12,133 bases of DNA from a bacterium (GTDB taxonomy: Bacteria > Verrucomicrobiota > Verrucomicrobiae > Limisphaerales > J093). Where the stretch lies: assembly GCA_021839785.1 (NCBI GenBank), contig JAKCAB010000393.1, positions 1-12,133 on the forward strand, in the 5' to 3' direction. The notes under the pieces were generated by a model that did not search any database, was not told the origin of the DNA, and was given only the letters and a program-made list of their open reading frames with translations. A program made the position numbers and the translations under genes. Of this stretch, positions 1 through 7,132 are shown piece by piece (the first letter of the stretch is position 1; every line of letters starts with the position of its first letter).

Positions 1-1849
1 GGCGGACGGTTTCGGCGGCATAGCGGCCGAAGTCGCTCAAGTCCTTCGGGGCACAGGCCAGCGGCAGCCGCGTGCGGAGGTAACTGTCGGCGCCGGCCGC
101 TTGCGCCACTTCCTCGGCACGTGCGGAAGTGGACCACGTGGTGGACGGGAATGGCAGCAGCACTTCCACCTGGCTATTGAGCGCGAGCACCCGCTGGATT
201 TGCGGGTCCGCAACCGCCCAGTCGAACCGGCCTTTCTCCGGTTCGACGGTCTGCCACTTGGCCGACCAATCGCGCCACCAGACGATGCCGGCTTCCCGCG
301 CCAGGCGGACGAGAAAGTCCCATGAGTAGGCGTGATTGAAACCCAGCGGCGAATCGGCCAGCAGCGGATCGGCGGGTTCGACGATCGCGCAGCGGAGCGA
401 GTTGGCGCCCGTGCCCGCGGCCCAGCTTGCCTGGAAGAAGCCGAGCCGATTCGGAACCACATTCCGCAAGGCGAGGCTGCCGCTGGCGTGCGCCGCGAGC
501 TTCATCTCTGGCTCACTCGTGAAGGCGCGTTGGTCGAAGAAGTTCGTCAACGCGAATTGACCCCGGACCTCCGCCGGCGCGTCCGTGTCGTTGAAGGCGC
601 GCACCGTGAACGCGGCGCCTTGCGCCGCGTTTGTGAAGATGTTGCCCACCTGGCCGGTTTCGAGAAACGACTCGACAGGCTGTCGCGGTTGGTAGGCCGT
701 GGCCTGCGCGCCGCGTTCCAACTGGATCGCATCCACCCAGAGGGTCGCCGCGTCGAGTCGGGAAGCCTCCAGATCCAGGCCCACCGCGATGAACACAAAC
801 GGCTGCGACGGGACGAAGCTGAATTCCTGCCGCGTCCAGTCGCGGCCGACGGTCACGGCCTTTCGATCGACGGGCTCACCGGGTTCCACGGCGGCGAGTT
901 GCGCAGTCACCGCGTCGGCATTGGCGCGCAGGAAGGCGGACAGCGTGAGTCGCTCGCCGGGTTTCACGCGGAACCAGCCGCGATTGGCCACGAGCACGCG
1001 GCGGACCGGCTGGCGAACCGGCTCGTAGTAATCGAACCAGAACACCGGCAGCGTCGCCGGGTTGAGCGCGATCTTCAGCGAATGCTGGCCGTGCTGGGCG
1101 ACGGCCCCGTCGAGTTCCCCTTCGAGCCGGTACAGATTTCCCGCCCAGCCACCCAGCCCCCAAGTGTAGCTGCCCCAGCCCGCCGGGCCGCACTCGAAGC
1201 TGCTGTTCGGCACGAAGTTCTTCACCCCCGCGGTGACGATTTGCGGGAACCACTGCTGGCCTTCCGCCGACTCGGTGAGTTCCACGTCGTCGAGCCAGAG
1301 CGTGCCGGTGTCCTTGAACCAGAACTGGAGCCGGCTCGTGGCGGCAGGTAAATCGCGGTCGGCTCGAAAAAGCATCTCGAACCGCTCCCAGCGTGCGCCA
1401 GTCCGGAACGCGTCGGCCAGGCCGGCATTCTCCCATGGATCGGTGTTGTTGAGCGCCACTTCGACCGCGCCGCCTTTGATGCCTTGCCCTTTCGCCCAAA
1501 ACGCCAGCCGATACCACTGGCCACGGCGCACGCTCACGTGGCCGGACTGACAGATCATCGCGTGGAAATCGGGTCCGTCGCCGGCAAACTCGGTGCATTC
1601 AAGCTTGGCACAGGGCTGGCCGTCGCGACCGGCGTCCAAGACCAACCGCTGCTTCACGGCGGGGTTGCCGGCCGCCGACCAGCCGTCGGGCGCGTCTGAG
1701 CTGGGTCGGCTGGATTCAAACGAGCCGTTGAAGACGAGGTTGGTATCCTCAGCCAGACCGGAAGCGGCCACGCCGAGCCCGAACGCCAGTCCTAGGCACC
1801 AGGCCCTCAGGTGTGGAATGACAGGGTGCAGGGCAATGCGCTTGAACAT
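1..1849 (-). CDS. Secreted CBM4/9-like and glycoside hydrolase-like protein, 3' end cut by window edge
   Basis: An uninterrupted frame of 616 codons runs from ATG 1849 off the window edge. An in-frame TGA lies 39 nt before the ATG, so this is the first possible ATG. Residues 1-33 look like a signal peptide: basic n-region with Lys3 and Arg4, hydrophobic core 16-29, likely cut after GLA at 31-33. A first CBM4/9-like jelly roll (37-193) runs from NLVFNGSFE to LWLDDVELTE. A second (211-390) runs from NFVPNSSFE to LWVDAIQLERG and TAYQP. Residues ~395-490 resemble a beta-sandwich linker. From ~500, PLGFNHAYSWDFL, AGIVWWRDWSAKW and VEPEKGRFDWAVAD resemble the first strands of clan-A TIM-barrel glycosidases such as GH39 or GH5. 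The catalytic acids would lie beyond the edge. It is probably an exported enzyme acting on plant or algal polysaccharide. No clear Shine-Dalgarno or promoter is visible. It is unrelated to the sugar operon by function. Confidence 0.85.
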   Translation of the reverse strand, partial: MFKRIALHPVIPHLRAWCLGLAFGLGVAASGLAEDTNLVFNGSFESSRPSSDAPDGWSAAGNPAVKQRLVLDAGRDGQPCAKLECTEFAGDGPDFHAMICQSGHVSVRRGQWYRLAFWAKGQGIKGGAVEVALNNTDPWENAGLADAFRTGARWERFEMLFRADRDLPAATSRLQFWFKDTGTLWLDDVELTESAEGQQWFPQIVTAGVKNFVPNSSFECGPAGWGSYTWGLGGWAGNLYRLEGELDGAVAQHGQHSLKIALNPATLPVFWFDYYEPVRQPVRRVLVANRGWFRVKPGERLTLSAFLRANADAVTAQLAAVEPGEPVDRKAVTVGRDWTRQEFSFVPSQPFVFIAVGLDLEASRLDAATLWVDAIQLERGAQATAYQPRQPVESFLETGQVGNIFTNAAQGAAFTVRAFNDTDAPAEVRGQFALTNFFDQRAFTSEPEMKLAAHASGSLALRNVVPNRLGFFQASWAAGTGANSLRCAIVEPADPLLADSPLGFNHAYSWDFLVRLAREAGIVWWRDWSAKWQTVEPEKGRFDWAVADPQIQRVLALNSQVEVLLPFPSTTWSTSARAEEVAQAAGADSYLRTRLPLACAPKDLSDFGRYAAETVR

Positions 1850-1867
1850 AGGCTTGGTCAGCGGTTC

Positions 1868-1909
1868 TGGTTCTCGCCGGGTGACTGCTCAATAATCGTT
1901 CGAGAACCA
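1868..1909. repeat. 9-bp perfect inverted repeat, 24-nt spacer
   Basis: TGGTTCTCG at 1868-1876 is the reverse complement of CGAGAACCA at 1901-1909. The pair lies between the integrase remnant and the start of the glycoside hydrolase-like gene, within 60 nt of the hydrolase start codon. It could be a recombinase core site, an operator for the hydrolase gene, or chance. The spacer is too long for a typical terminator hairpin. Confidence 0.45.
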
Positions 1910-1946
1910 CTGCCGGCACGAGCAAATTCCGTCGAATCGCCCCTGG

Positions 1947-2186
1947 TCACTTTGACGCCACATGCCAACGGGGAAAGCGCATGGCATCCCGCCACTTGAC
2001 GACGCCCTCGACGCGCTCCCGCTGGTAGATCCGATGGACCAACTCCGAGGCGTGATTTGCCAATCGCATGACCGCCTCCCTAGGGATCCCGACTCGCCGG
2101 ACCCGATTCACATGCGTCACGCGGAGACAATGAAAGCATAGGTGCGGGAGCTTCAGCTTGACGAGGAACTGTTGCCGCCACCGTTT
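1947..2186 (-). pseudogene. Tyrosine recombinase (integrase) C-terminal remnant
   Basis: This frame is open from 2186 to the stop at 1947-1949. From about 2162 it reads as the end of a site-specific tyrosine recombinase: FHCLRVTHVNRV, GIPREAVMRLANHASELVH, IYQRERVEGVV. The catalytic set is visible: His (2130-2132) and Arg (2121-2123) of the H-x-x-R box, the second His (2052-2054) and the nucleophile Tyr (2025-2027). Spacings of 3, 23 and 9 residues match those of XerD. The first catalytic Arg, the beta-hairpin Lys and the DNA-binding N-terminal domain are missing, so it is not active. No start codon precedes it in a sensible place; the frame begins right after a stop inside the glycosyltransferase fragment. 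An internal ATG at 2069 with a GGGAGG before it is probably chance. Base composition here (about 53-60% GC in the lines I counted) is below that of the operon. Confidence 0.8.
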
Positions 2187-2305
2187 TCAGACACAATGAC
2201 GCATTCGATCCAATCTCGCGCGGATTGCCGGGCCACCGTCTGGAGAGCTGTGCGCAGCATCTCCGGGCCGGTGACGGTTGGCACGATGACCGTGATTTCA
2301 GGCAC
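2153..2305 (-). pseudogene. GT2 family glycosyltransferase, N-terminal fragment
   Basis: A GTG at 2305 opens 50 codons reading MPEITVIVPT, then a helix-like segment (MLRTALQTVARQ) and DWIECVIVSENGGG before a stop at 2153. This is the first beta-alpha-beta unit of the GT2 (GT-A) fold, where the first strand binds the nucleotide and the DW-x-x-V-I-V segment is the second strand. The rest is missing: the DxD metal site, the acceptor region and any C-terminal domain, which would normally make up about 250 more residues. After SENGGG the frame turns into an uninformative poly-serine tail and stops. The DNA instead continues in another frame as a recombinase remnant. I read this as a glycosyltransferase gene of the same operon, truncated by insertion or rearrangement and unlikely to be functional. 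Confidence 0.72.
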
Positions 2306-2397
2306 AACCCGGCTGTTTCTCAGACAGACTCTCCGCGTTTGCCGACGCCAGTTCAGCCTTGGCTTCCCTGAATCGGTGCGTACCCGCAAAGATCGCT
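2306..2397 (-). other. Spacer between flippase and broken glycosyltransferase
   Basis: 92 nt with no gene, no convincing hairpin and no clear promoter. It is AT-richer than the operon. It breaks the tight 0-13 nt spacing of the upstream genes. Confidence 0.5.
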
Positions 2398-3735
2398 CTA
2401 AGCGTGCCACCGGCACCGGCAGGTGCGGAAAATCAGCGTCGAGAAAGGGAGCAGCGCGGTCTGAATGATCGCGTAGGCCAGGCAGGCGCCGCGCGGTCCA
2501 TAAGCGCGACCCAAGGTGGCCACGCCGAGGGCGACGAGGAGGCCGTCGGCGACCGCCGTCCAGACAAACGGTTCCCGCTTGTGCGCCCGGAGGTAGAAGG
2601 CCTGGGAAACCATGACCAGGTTCGACACGGTGGCGAGCGCCAGGAAGGCCACCGAGGGCAGGTCCAGGAAGCGCTGCCCAAAGGCGAAATGCGCCTTGAG
2701 CCAGGCCACCCCCGCCACCATGACCACAGCACCGATCACGCCGAGCGACACCACCCGGATCATGACCTGGCGGGCGAGCGCGTCCAATTCGGCAAACCGC
2801 CGCTGGCTGATCAGCATGCCGTAACGGGGCGCCTTCGTGCTCACCCAAGCCGATGCGGCCATGCTCAAGGCGCTCGCCAGTTGCCAGGTCATGCCCATCC
2901 GGCCGCCGACCTCCAGGCCGTAGAGCCAGGTGATGGCAGGCGTGAACAGGCTGAAAATCAGGTATCCACTGGCGGAACTCAGCGCCATGCGCCATTGGAA
3001 AGGCCATATTTCGCGAAGCAGTGCCGTGGCTCCGCGGGCCGAATGGCCCAAAACCTGGCGAAGGAAGGAGCGGCGCTGGATCAATAACAGGCTCAGGCTC
3101 ACCACGACGGCCCCAGCCATCCCCGAAGCGTTTGCTGCCAGCCGCCCGCCCAGAAGAATGGTGGTCCACATCGCCAGCCCGGTCGCGATTTGCGCGAACG
3201 TACGATAGCCATTGACGAAGACCACCTGGTTGCAGCCTTCCAACATGAACCACAGCGGTTGCGTCATCAGATTGAAGGCCGCCACCACGATCAGCGCCCA
3301 CCAGGGCCCCACCCAAACCGCACCGCCCAGTGCCTGTCGGGACAGGAACCAATGACCGCCCCCTCCGACCAGGAGGATCAACAACCCGGCCAGGACGGCA
3401 TACCAGTTGAGCGCCAGCCGGGCCATGGCCAGCAATCGGTCCCGCGCGGACGCCTCGCCTTCCAACGTGCCATCCGCCCGGAAGCGCAGATGCGCGAACT
3501 CGTGGCTGGCAAACTGCACGAGGCACTGGCCGAGCCCCAGTTCAAGGAAGACCTGGAGACTGAGAATGCCGAAGAAATTGTAGAAGAGGCCTATTTCCGA
3601 CTCGCTGAGCCGGGTGCCAACCAGGAACAGGGTGACCGGCCCGGAGAGGAGGGACCAGACCCGCCCCACCAGGTTGAAAAGGATGGCTCGATCCAATCCC
3701 ACCCAGGTCCGCGCCCGCTGGATCAGGGCTTGCAT
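2398..3735 (-). CDS. Wzx-like polysaccharide flippase (MOP superfamily)
   Basis: The 445-residue, strongly hydrophobic protein has about 12 predicted membrane segments. The N-terminus shows the family pattern: a short basic stretch, a first helix (LFNLVGRVWSLLSGPVTLFL), then LSESEIGLFYNFFGILSL and LELGLGQCLV. Membrane segments continue through GYLIFSLFTPAITWLYGL and VIGAVVMVAGVAWL to a final helix ending in a short cysteine/arginine tail. Members carry lipid-linked oligosaccharide units across the inner membrane, so this is the likely exporter for the glycan containing the sugar made by the operon. The ATG at 3735 shares one base with the transketolase stop and has no obvious Shine-Dalgarno, so it probably relies on coupling. 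The stop is TAG at 2398-2400. A large overlapping minus-strand frame (down to 2153) is a shadow over most of this gene. Confidence 0.85.
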   Translation of the reverse strand: MQALIQRARTWVGLDRAILFNLVGRVWSLLSGPVTLFLVGTRLSESEIGLFYNFFGILSLQVFLELGLGQCLVQFASHEFAHLRFRADGTLEGEASARDRLLAMARLALNWYAVLAGLLILLVGGGGHWFLSRQALGGAVWVGPWWALIVVAAFNLMTQPLWFMLEGCNQVVFVNGYRTFAQIATGLAMWTTILLGGRLAANASGMAGAVVVSLSLLLIQRRSFLRQVLGHSARGATALLREIWPFQWRMALSSASGYLIFSLFTPAITWLYGLEVGGRMGMTWQLASALSMAASAWVSTKAPRYGMLISQRRFAELDALARQVMIRVVSLGVIGAVVMVAGVAWLKAHFAFGQRFLDLPSVAFLALATVSNLVMVSQAFYLRAHKREPFVWTAVADGLLVALGVATLGRAYGPRGACLAYAIIQTALLPFSTLIFRTCRCRWHA

Positions 3736-4637
3736 CAGGTCGCCAAGCGCTTCAAGGCCGCGGCAATCGCCGGGCCGTCCAGCCCCGCCTCGCGGCGAAG
3801 AAACGACTGGGAGCCAACCATGCGTGTGACCGGGAGCGGAATCGTCAGGCTCTCCACCGCCACCGAACGCGGCAGCAACTCCTTCATGAGCGAGCCCAAG
3901 CCGCCGCTGGCCACGTGTTCCTCGACGGTCAGGACGCGGCGATACGCCTGGAAAACGGCGGCAAACTCAGTGCCCAGCGGTTGGAGCCAAGGACAGGAAA
4001 GCACCGCCGGATCCAGACCGTCACATCGCAGGAACGCCGCGGCTTCCAACGCGCATTTAAGCACGGAACCGGTCGCGGCAATCGCGACATCGGCGGTTCC
4101 CGGATGGACCACGTTGGGGCGCGGGCCAAGCGGCTGTGCCGGATACAGGTCAGGCTCGCCCGCCTTGCCCAGGCGCAGATAGGAGGGACCGGGATTGCGG
4201 GTCAGCCAGCGCACAGATTCGCGGGCCTCACCGGGATCGGCGGGCGAGTGAATCGTCAACTCGCCAAACGTGCGGAGGATGCCCAGGTCCTGGACGGCGT
4301 GATGCGAATAGCCGAGATTGCCATAAGACAAGCCAGCCCCCACCGAAACCACGGTCACCGGCACGCCGTGGTAACAGATGTCGTTGCGAATTTGCTCGAG
4401 GCAACGCAGCGTCGGAAAATTCGCGATCGAGTAGGTGAAGACGTGGTAGCCTTCGGACGCCAGGCCGGCGGCGACGCCCGTCATGTTTTGTTCGGCCACG
4501 CCCGCGTTGAGAAACCGGTCAGGAAATTCCTGTGCAAACGGCTCAACCACGGAATAACCCAGGTCGCCGACGACGAGAAAAATATCCGGATGCTCGCGCG
4601 CCTGCGCGATGAGTTCTCGGATGAAGGCGGTTCTCAC
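3735..4637 (-). CDS. Transketolase, C-terminal (pyrimidine-binding) subunit
   Basis: The 300-residue protein is the partner of the preceding N subunit; the two together have the length of one transketolase chain minus the loosely conserved linkers. The GTG at 4637 overlaps the partner stop (GTGA) and has a good ribosome site. Motifs are GDLGYSV (24-30), FLNAGVAEQNMTGVAAGLA (42-60), whose Glu49 is the residue that activates the TPP aminopyrimidine, and YSIANFPTLRCLEQIRND (about 68-85). The GLSYGNLGYSHHAVQDLG loop contributes active-site histidines, and SPADPGEA and PSYLRLGK follow. The C-terminal domain includes VEEHVASGGLGS. Stand-alone subunits of this kind with the FPTLRCLEQIRND and SHHA signatures are known from polysaccharide loci. 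The acceptor is unknown. A 4-keto-3,6-dideoxy sugar is a plausible guess. The stop overlaps the flippase start by 1 nt (TGATG). Confidence 0.92.
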   Translation of the reverse strand: MRTAFIRELIAQAREHPDIFLVVGDLGYSVVEPFAQEFPDRFLNAGVAEQNMTGVAAGLASEGYHVFTYSIANFPTLRCLEQIRNDICYHGVPVTVVSVGAGLSYGNLGYSHHAVQDLGILRTFGELTIHSPADPGEARESVRWLTRNPGPSYLRLGKAGEPDLYPAQPLGPRPNVVHPGTADVAIAATGSVLKCALEAAAFLRCDGLDPAVLSCPWLQPLGTEFAAVFQAYRRVLTVEEHVASGGLGSLMKELLPRSVAVESLTIPLPVTRMVGSQSFLRREAGLDGPAIAAALKRLAT

Positions 4638-5449
4638 GGGGCCCCTCCCAGCCCGGCTAACGCGGCTGCCAGTTGCGTCGCGTCCGGCGACCGGTAATGC
4701 CATTCAAGGCGGTTCTCCATGAATTCCACGCCCTTGCCTTTGACGGTGTGGGCCACCAGGCAGTTTGGCCGGCCGCGTTCCCACGGCAACGTGTCCAGAG
4801 CGGCGCGGATTTCGTCATGGTTGTGGCCGTCGAGCTCGCGCACCGCCCAGCGGAAGGCGCGGAGTTTTTCCACGAGAGGCCCGAGTTCAGCCACCTCGGC
4901 CACCGAGCCGAGACTCTGGATTTTGTTGTAATCCACGAGCACCACCAGGTTGTCCAGCCGATGTTGCGGCGCCAGGAGGAGCGCCTCCCAGTTCGAGCCT
5001 TCATCAAGTTCGCCATCGCTGACGAGGACAAACACGCGGTGGGACAGCCCGCGGCGCCGGGCGGCCAGTGCCATGCCCAGACCAAATGGCAGCGCATGGC
5101 CCAAGGAACCCGTGGAGAATTCGACGCCGGGCACCTTGTGGCTGATGTGCGACATGAGCCGCGAGCCATCGGCCCCGTAAGTTTCGAGTTCGGCGACGGG
5201 AAAGCACCCGCGCAGGGCCAACGTCGCGTAGAGCGAGGTGCAGGAGTGTCCTTTGCTCAGCAGGAATCGATCGCGCTCCGGCCAGGCGGGATCGTCGGGC
5301 CGGAAGCGGAGGATGTCGGTGTAAAGCACCCCCAGCAGGTCGGCCATCGAAAGGGCGCCGCCGACGTGGGAGGCGCGGGCGCGCGCCACCATCTGCAGCG
5401 CATGACAGCGCGCCTGGCGGGCCAGTTCGACGCTGGACATTCGGTCCAT
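4634..5449 (-). CDS. Transketolase, N-terminal (TPP-binding) subunit
   Basis: The 271-residue protein corresponds to the pyrophosphate-binding half of transketolase, which here is split over two genes. RASHVGGALSMADLL (25-39, conserved His28), LSKGHSCTSLYA (64-75) and GSLGHALPFGLGMALA (114-129) are typical. The TPP/metal motif is SDGELDEGSNWEA (144-156), ending at the DYNKIQ asparagine (Asn175). The chain ends after the HTVKGKGVEFMEN and HYRSP segments (234-254), as in stand-alone N subunits. Transketolases move a two-carbon ketol unit between sugars. Placed between sugar aminotransferases and a flippase and translationally linked to its partner, this pair probably serves nucleotide-sugar synthesis rather than the pentose-phosphate pathway. 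The ATG at 5449 follows the previous TGA with no gap. ATG at 5440 is a possible alternative. The stop overlaps the GTG of the C-terminal subunit gene. Confidence 0.92.
   Translation of the reverse strand: MDRMSSVELARQARCHALQMVARARASHVGGALSMADLLGVLYTDILRFRPDDPAWPERDRFLLSKGHSCTSLYATLALRGCFPVAELETYGADGSRLMSHISHKVPGVEFSTGSLGHALPFGLGMALAARRRGLSHRVFVLVSDGELDEGSNWEALLLAPQHRLDNLVVLVDYNKIQSLGSVAEVAELGPLVEKLRAFRWAVRELDGHNHDEIRAALDTLPWERGRPNCLVAHTVKGKGVEFMENRLEWHYRSPDATQLAAALAGLGGAP
4644..4649 (-). promoter_or_regulatory. Strong Shine-Dalgarno for the GTG start at 4637
   Basis: GGGAGG on the minus strand, 6 nt before the GTG of the transketolase C-terminal subunit and inside the end of the N-subunit gene. 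It supports the short form starting at 4637 over the in-frame upstream start at 4703, which would overlap the N-subunit gene by about 70 nt. Confidence 0.65.
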
Positions 5450-7132
5450 TCAGGCGGCCTTGCCCGCGAGCACTTGGCGGATGCAGCAGCAGACGTAGTC
5501 CACCTCGTCGCGGGTCAGGCAGACGCCACTGGGCAGGTTGATGGCCTGGTCGCCCACGCGCCGGGCCACGGGTGCGGGTGATTGTTTCAGCGGCCAGATC
5601 GGGTATTGCGAGATGGCCGGGAAGACGGAGCGCGTGTCCACGTTCCGTTTCCTGAGCTGGTCGCGCAATTCGTCGCGCGTGGCCGGCGCCGCCTCGTCGA
5701 GCCGGAGGCTGCTCATCCAGTAAATGCTGCGCGCCCAGGATTGCTCCCGATTGAGAACAATGTGCGGCACACCGGCGAGACCCTCCGCATACCAGGAGAA
5801 AACCCGGCGCTTGGCTTCGACCATCGCGTCGTTCCGCTCCAACTGGCCCAGCCCGATGGCAGCGAGCGGGTTGGCCATCTTGTACTTCACGCCGTTGGAT
5901 TGGATCCAGAATGTGCCTGGCTTCCTGCCCTGGTCCCAAATCGAATAGGCCTTTTCATGAAGCTTCGGATCGCGCGTCAGCAACATGCCGCCTTCGCCGG
6001 TCACCGCGAGTTTCGCTCCCTGAAAACTGAAGCACGCAAAGTCGCCAAACGAACCGGTCCGCCTTCCTTTGTATTCGGCTCCGATCGAAGGTGCGGCATC
6101 CTCCACAACGAACAAGCCGTGCTGGCGCGCGATGGCCAGGATGGGGTCCATGTCGCAGGGATGCCCGTACAAATGGACTGGCATGACGGCCTTGGTGCGG
6201 GAGGTAATTTGGGCCTCGAACGACGCCGGATCGAGGCACCAACTGTCGAGGTCAATGTCGGCGAACACCGGCGTCGCGCCGACGTAAAGCACCGCGTTGG
6301 CGGTCGCCACCCACGTGGTGTCCGGGACGATGACCTCGTCTCCCGGCCCAATGCCCAGCGCCGCCAGCGCGATGTGCAGTGCGCCGGTGCAACTAGACGT
6401 GGCGATGGCGTGGGGCACACCGATGTACTCCGCGAATTGCTTCTCGAACGCCGCCAGGTAGCGATTCCACTGGTGGTTCCAACCATACTTGGTGGCCTGG
6501 TGGGCGTAACTCGCCTCGCGGGCGGAGATGCTTGGCCCCGCGGTGAGGATGGTCGTCTGACCCGCCTTCCCGGCGCCGGGACGGAATACCAGAGTGCCAC
6601 GTTCGCCCAAGAAGAAGCCGGCACCGGTTAAAAACTCGCTTGGAGCTCCGGCGCGGACAATGATGCACTCTGGCCAGAGTGTGTTCGCCGCCCAACGGCA
6701 GACAGCATTCACCGCTTCCGCCAGCCCAGAATGGCCAGCGACAACGCCCAACTCCAACTCCAGATTGTCTCCGAAGCCGCGAGTGAAGGCTATGATCCCG
6801 GTCCGGCGGCCATGCTTGTCGAGCACGAGGAAACCCAACCGATCCGCGGCGGCAAGTAGCGATTCGAACCAGGCCTTGGCCGCGGCGGGCTCTGTCGCCG
6901 CACCCGGCAGCGGCGAACTGCCGGCCGCATTCCACGCGGCAATCTCCCCGGGCAGATCCGGATCGTCGGCATGCAGCTTCGCCAGCGGCACGACCATGCC
7001 GGCGCTGGCGGGGAGGTCCAGTCCCTTCGCGAAAAGGTCCTCCAGTTTCGCGGTCGCCTTCAGAAAGGCGAACTCCTGCGTAATGGTGTCTTGGTATGTG
7101 CGAGAACGGCGTGTGTTCATTGCAGAAATCAC
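5450..7132 (-). CDS. Fusion: GNAT-like N-terminal domain + DegT-type sugar aminotransferase (copy 2)
   Basis: The 560-residue protein has two parts. Residues ~200-560 form a complete DegT-family aminotransferase, with ATSSCTGALHIALAALG (244-260), VVEDAAPSIGAEYKG (342-356, Asp345) and CFSFQGAKLAVTGEGG (367-382, PLP Lys374). Residues ~45-180 look like a RimJ/PseH-type GNAT acetyltransferase, with AAWNAAGS, AKAWFESLL (85-93), LGFLVLDKHGRRTGIIAF (99-116), then GVVAGHSGLAEAV (129-141) in the acetyl-CoA loop position and a final GFFLGERG. The canonical R/Q-x-x-G-x-G/A loop is degenerate, so activity is uncertain. One polypeptide may aminate and then acetylate a sugar, or the N-domain may be structural. 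I chose the GTG at 7132 because it has a GGGAGG 7 nt upstream and forms a GTGA overlap with the previous stop. An ATG at 7120 is the alternative. The stop is directly followed by the next ATG. Confidence 0.88.
   Translation of the reverse strand: MISAMNTRRSRTYQDTITQEFAFLKATAKLEDLFAKGLDLPASAGMVVPLAKLHADDPDLPGEIAAWNAAGSSPLPGAATEPAAAKAWFESLLAAADRLGFLVLDKHGRRTGIIAFTRGFGDNLELELGVVAGHSGLAEAVNAVCRWAANTLWPECIIVRAGAPSEFLTGAGFFLGERGTLVFRPGAGKAGQTTILTAGPSISAREASYAHQATKYGWNHQWNRYLAAFEKQFAEYIGVPHAIATSSCTGALHIALAALGIGPGDEVIVPDTTWVATANAVLYVGATPVFADIDLDSWCLDPASFEAQITSRTKAVMPVHLYGHPCDMDPILAIARQHGLFVVEDAAPSIGAEYKGRRTGSFGDFACFSFQGAKLAVTGEGGMLLTRDPKLHEKAYSIWDQGRKPGTFWIQSNGVKYKMANPLAAIGLGQLERNDAMVEAKRRVFSWYAEGLAGVPHIVLNREQSWARSIYWMSSLRLDEAAPATRDELRDQLRKRNVDTRSVFPAISQYPIWPLKQSPAPVARRVGDQAINLPSGVCLTRDEVDYVCCCIRQVLAGKAA

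Noticed and set aside
332..1351. Plus-strand open frame (339 codons)
   Set aside because: It lies opposite the secreted CBM/hydrolase-like gene, whose frame has a signal peptide and domain patterns. The plus-strand product resembles nothing.
1947..2069. 40-codon frame with ATG at 2069 and GGGAGG upstream, as a separate small gene
   Set aside because: It is the in-frame tail of the recombinase remnant and includes its His and Tyr. The apparent ribosome site falls in the codons for conserved recombinase residues.
2306..3526. Upstream part of the open minus-strand frame that ends at 2153
   Set aside because: It overlaps the flippase in another frame and reads as Arg/Gly/Pro-rich noise. Only the last 50 codons, from the GTG at 2305, look like a glycosyltransferase.
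3190..4182. Plus-strand open frame (330 codons) across the flippase/transketolase junction
   Set aside because: It spans two real minus-strand genes and has no motif. It is an antisense shadow.
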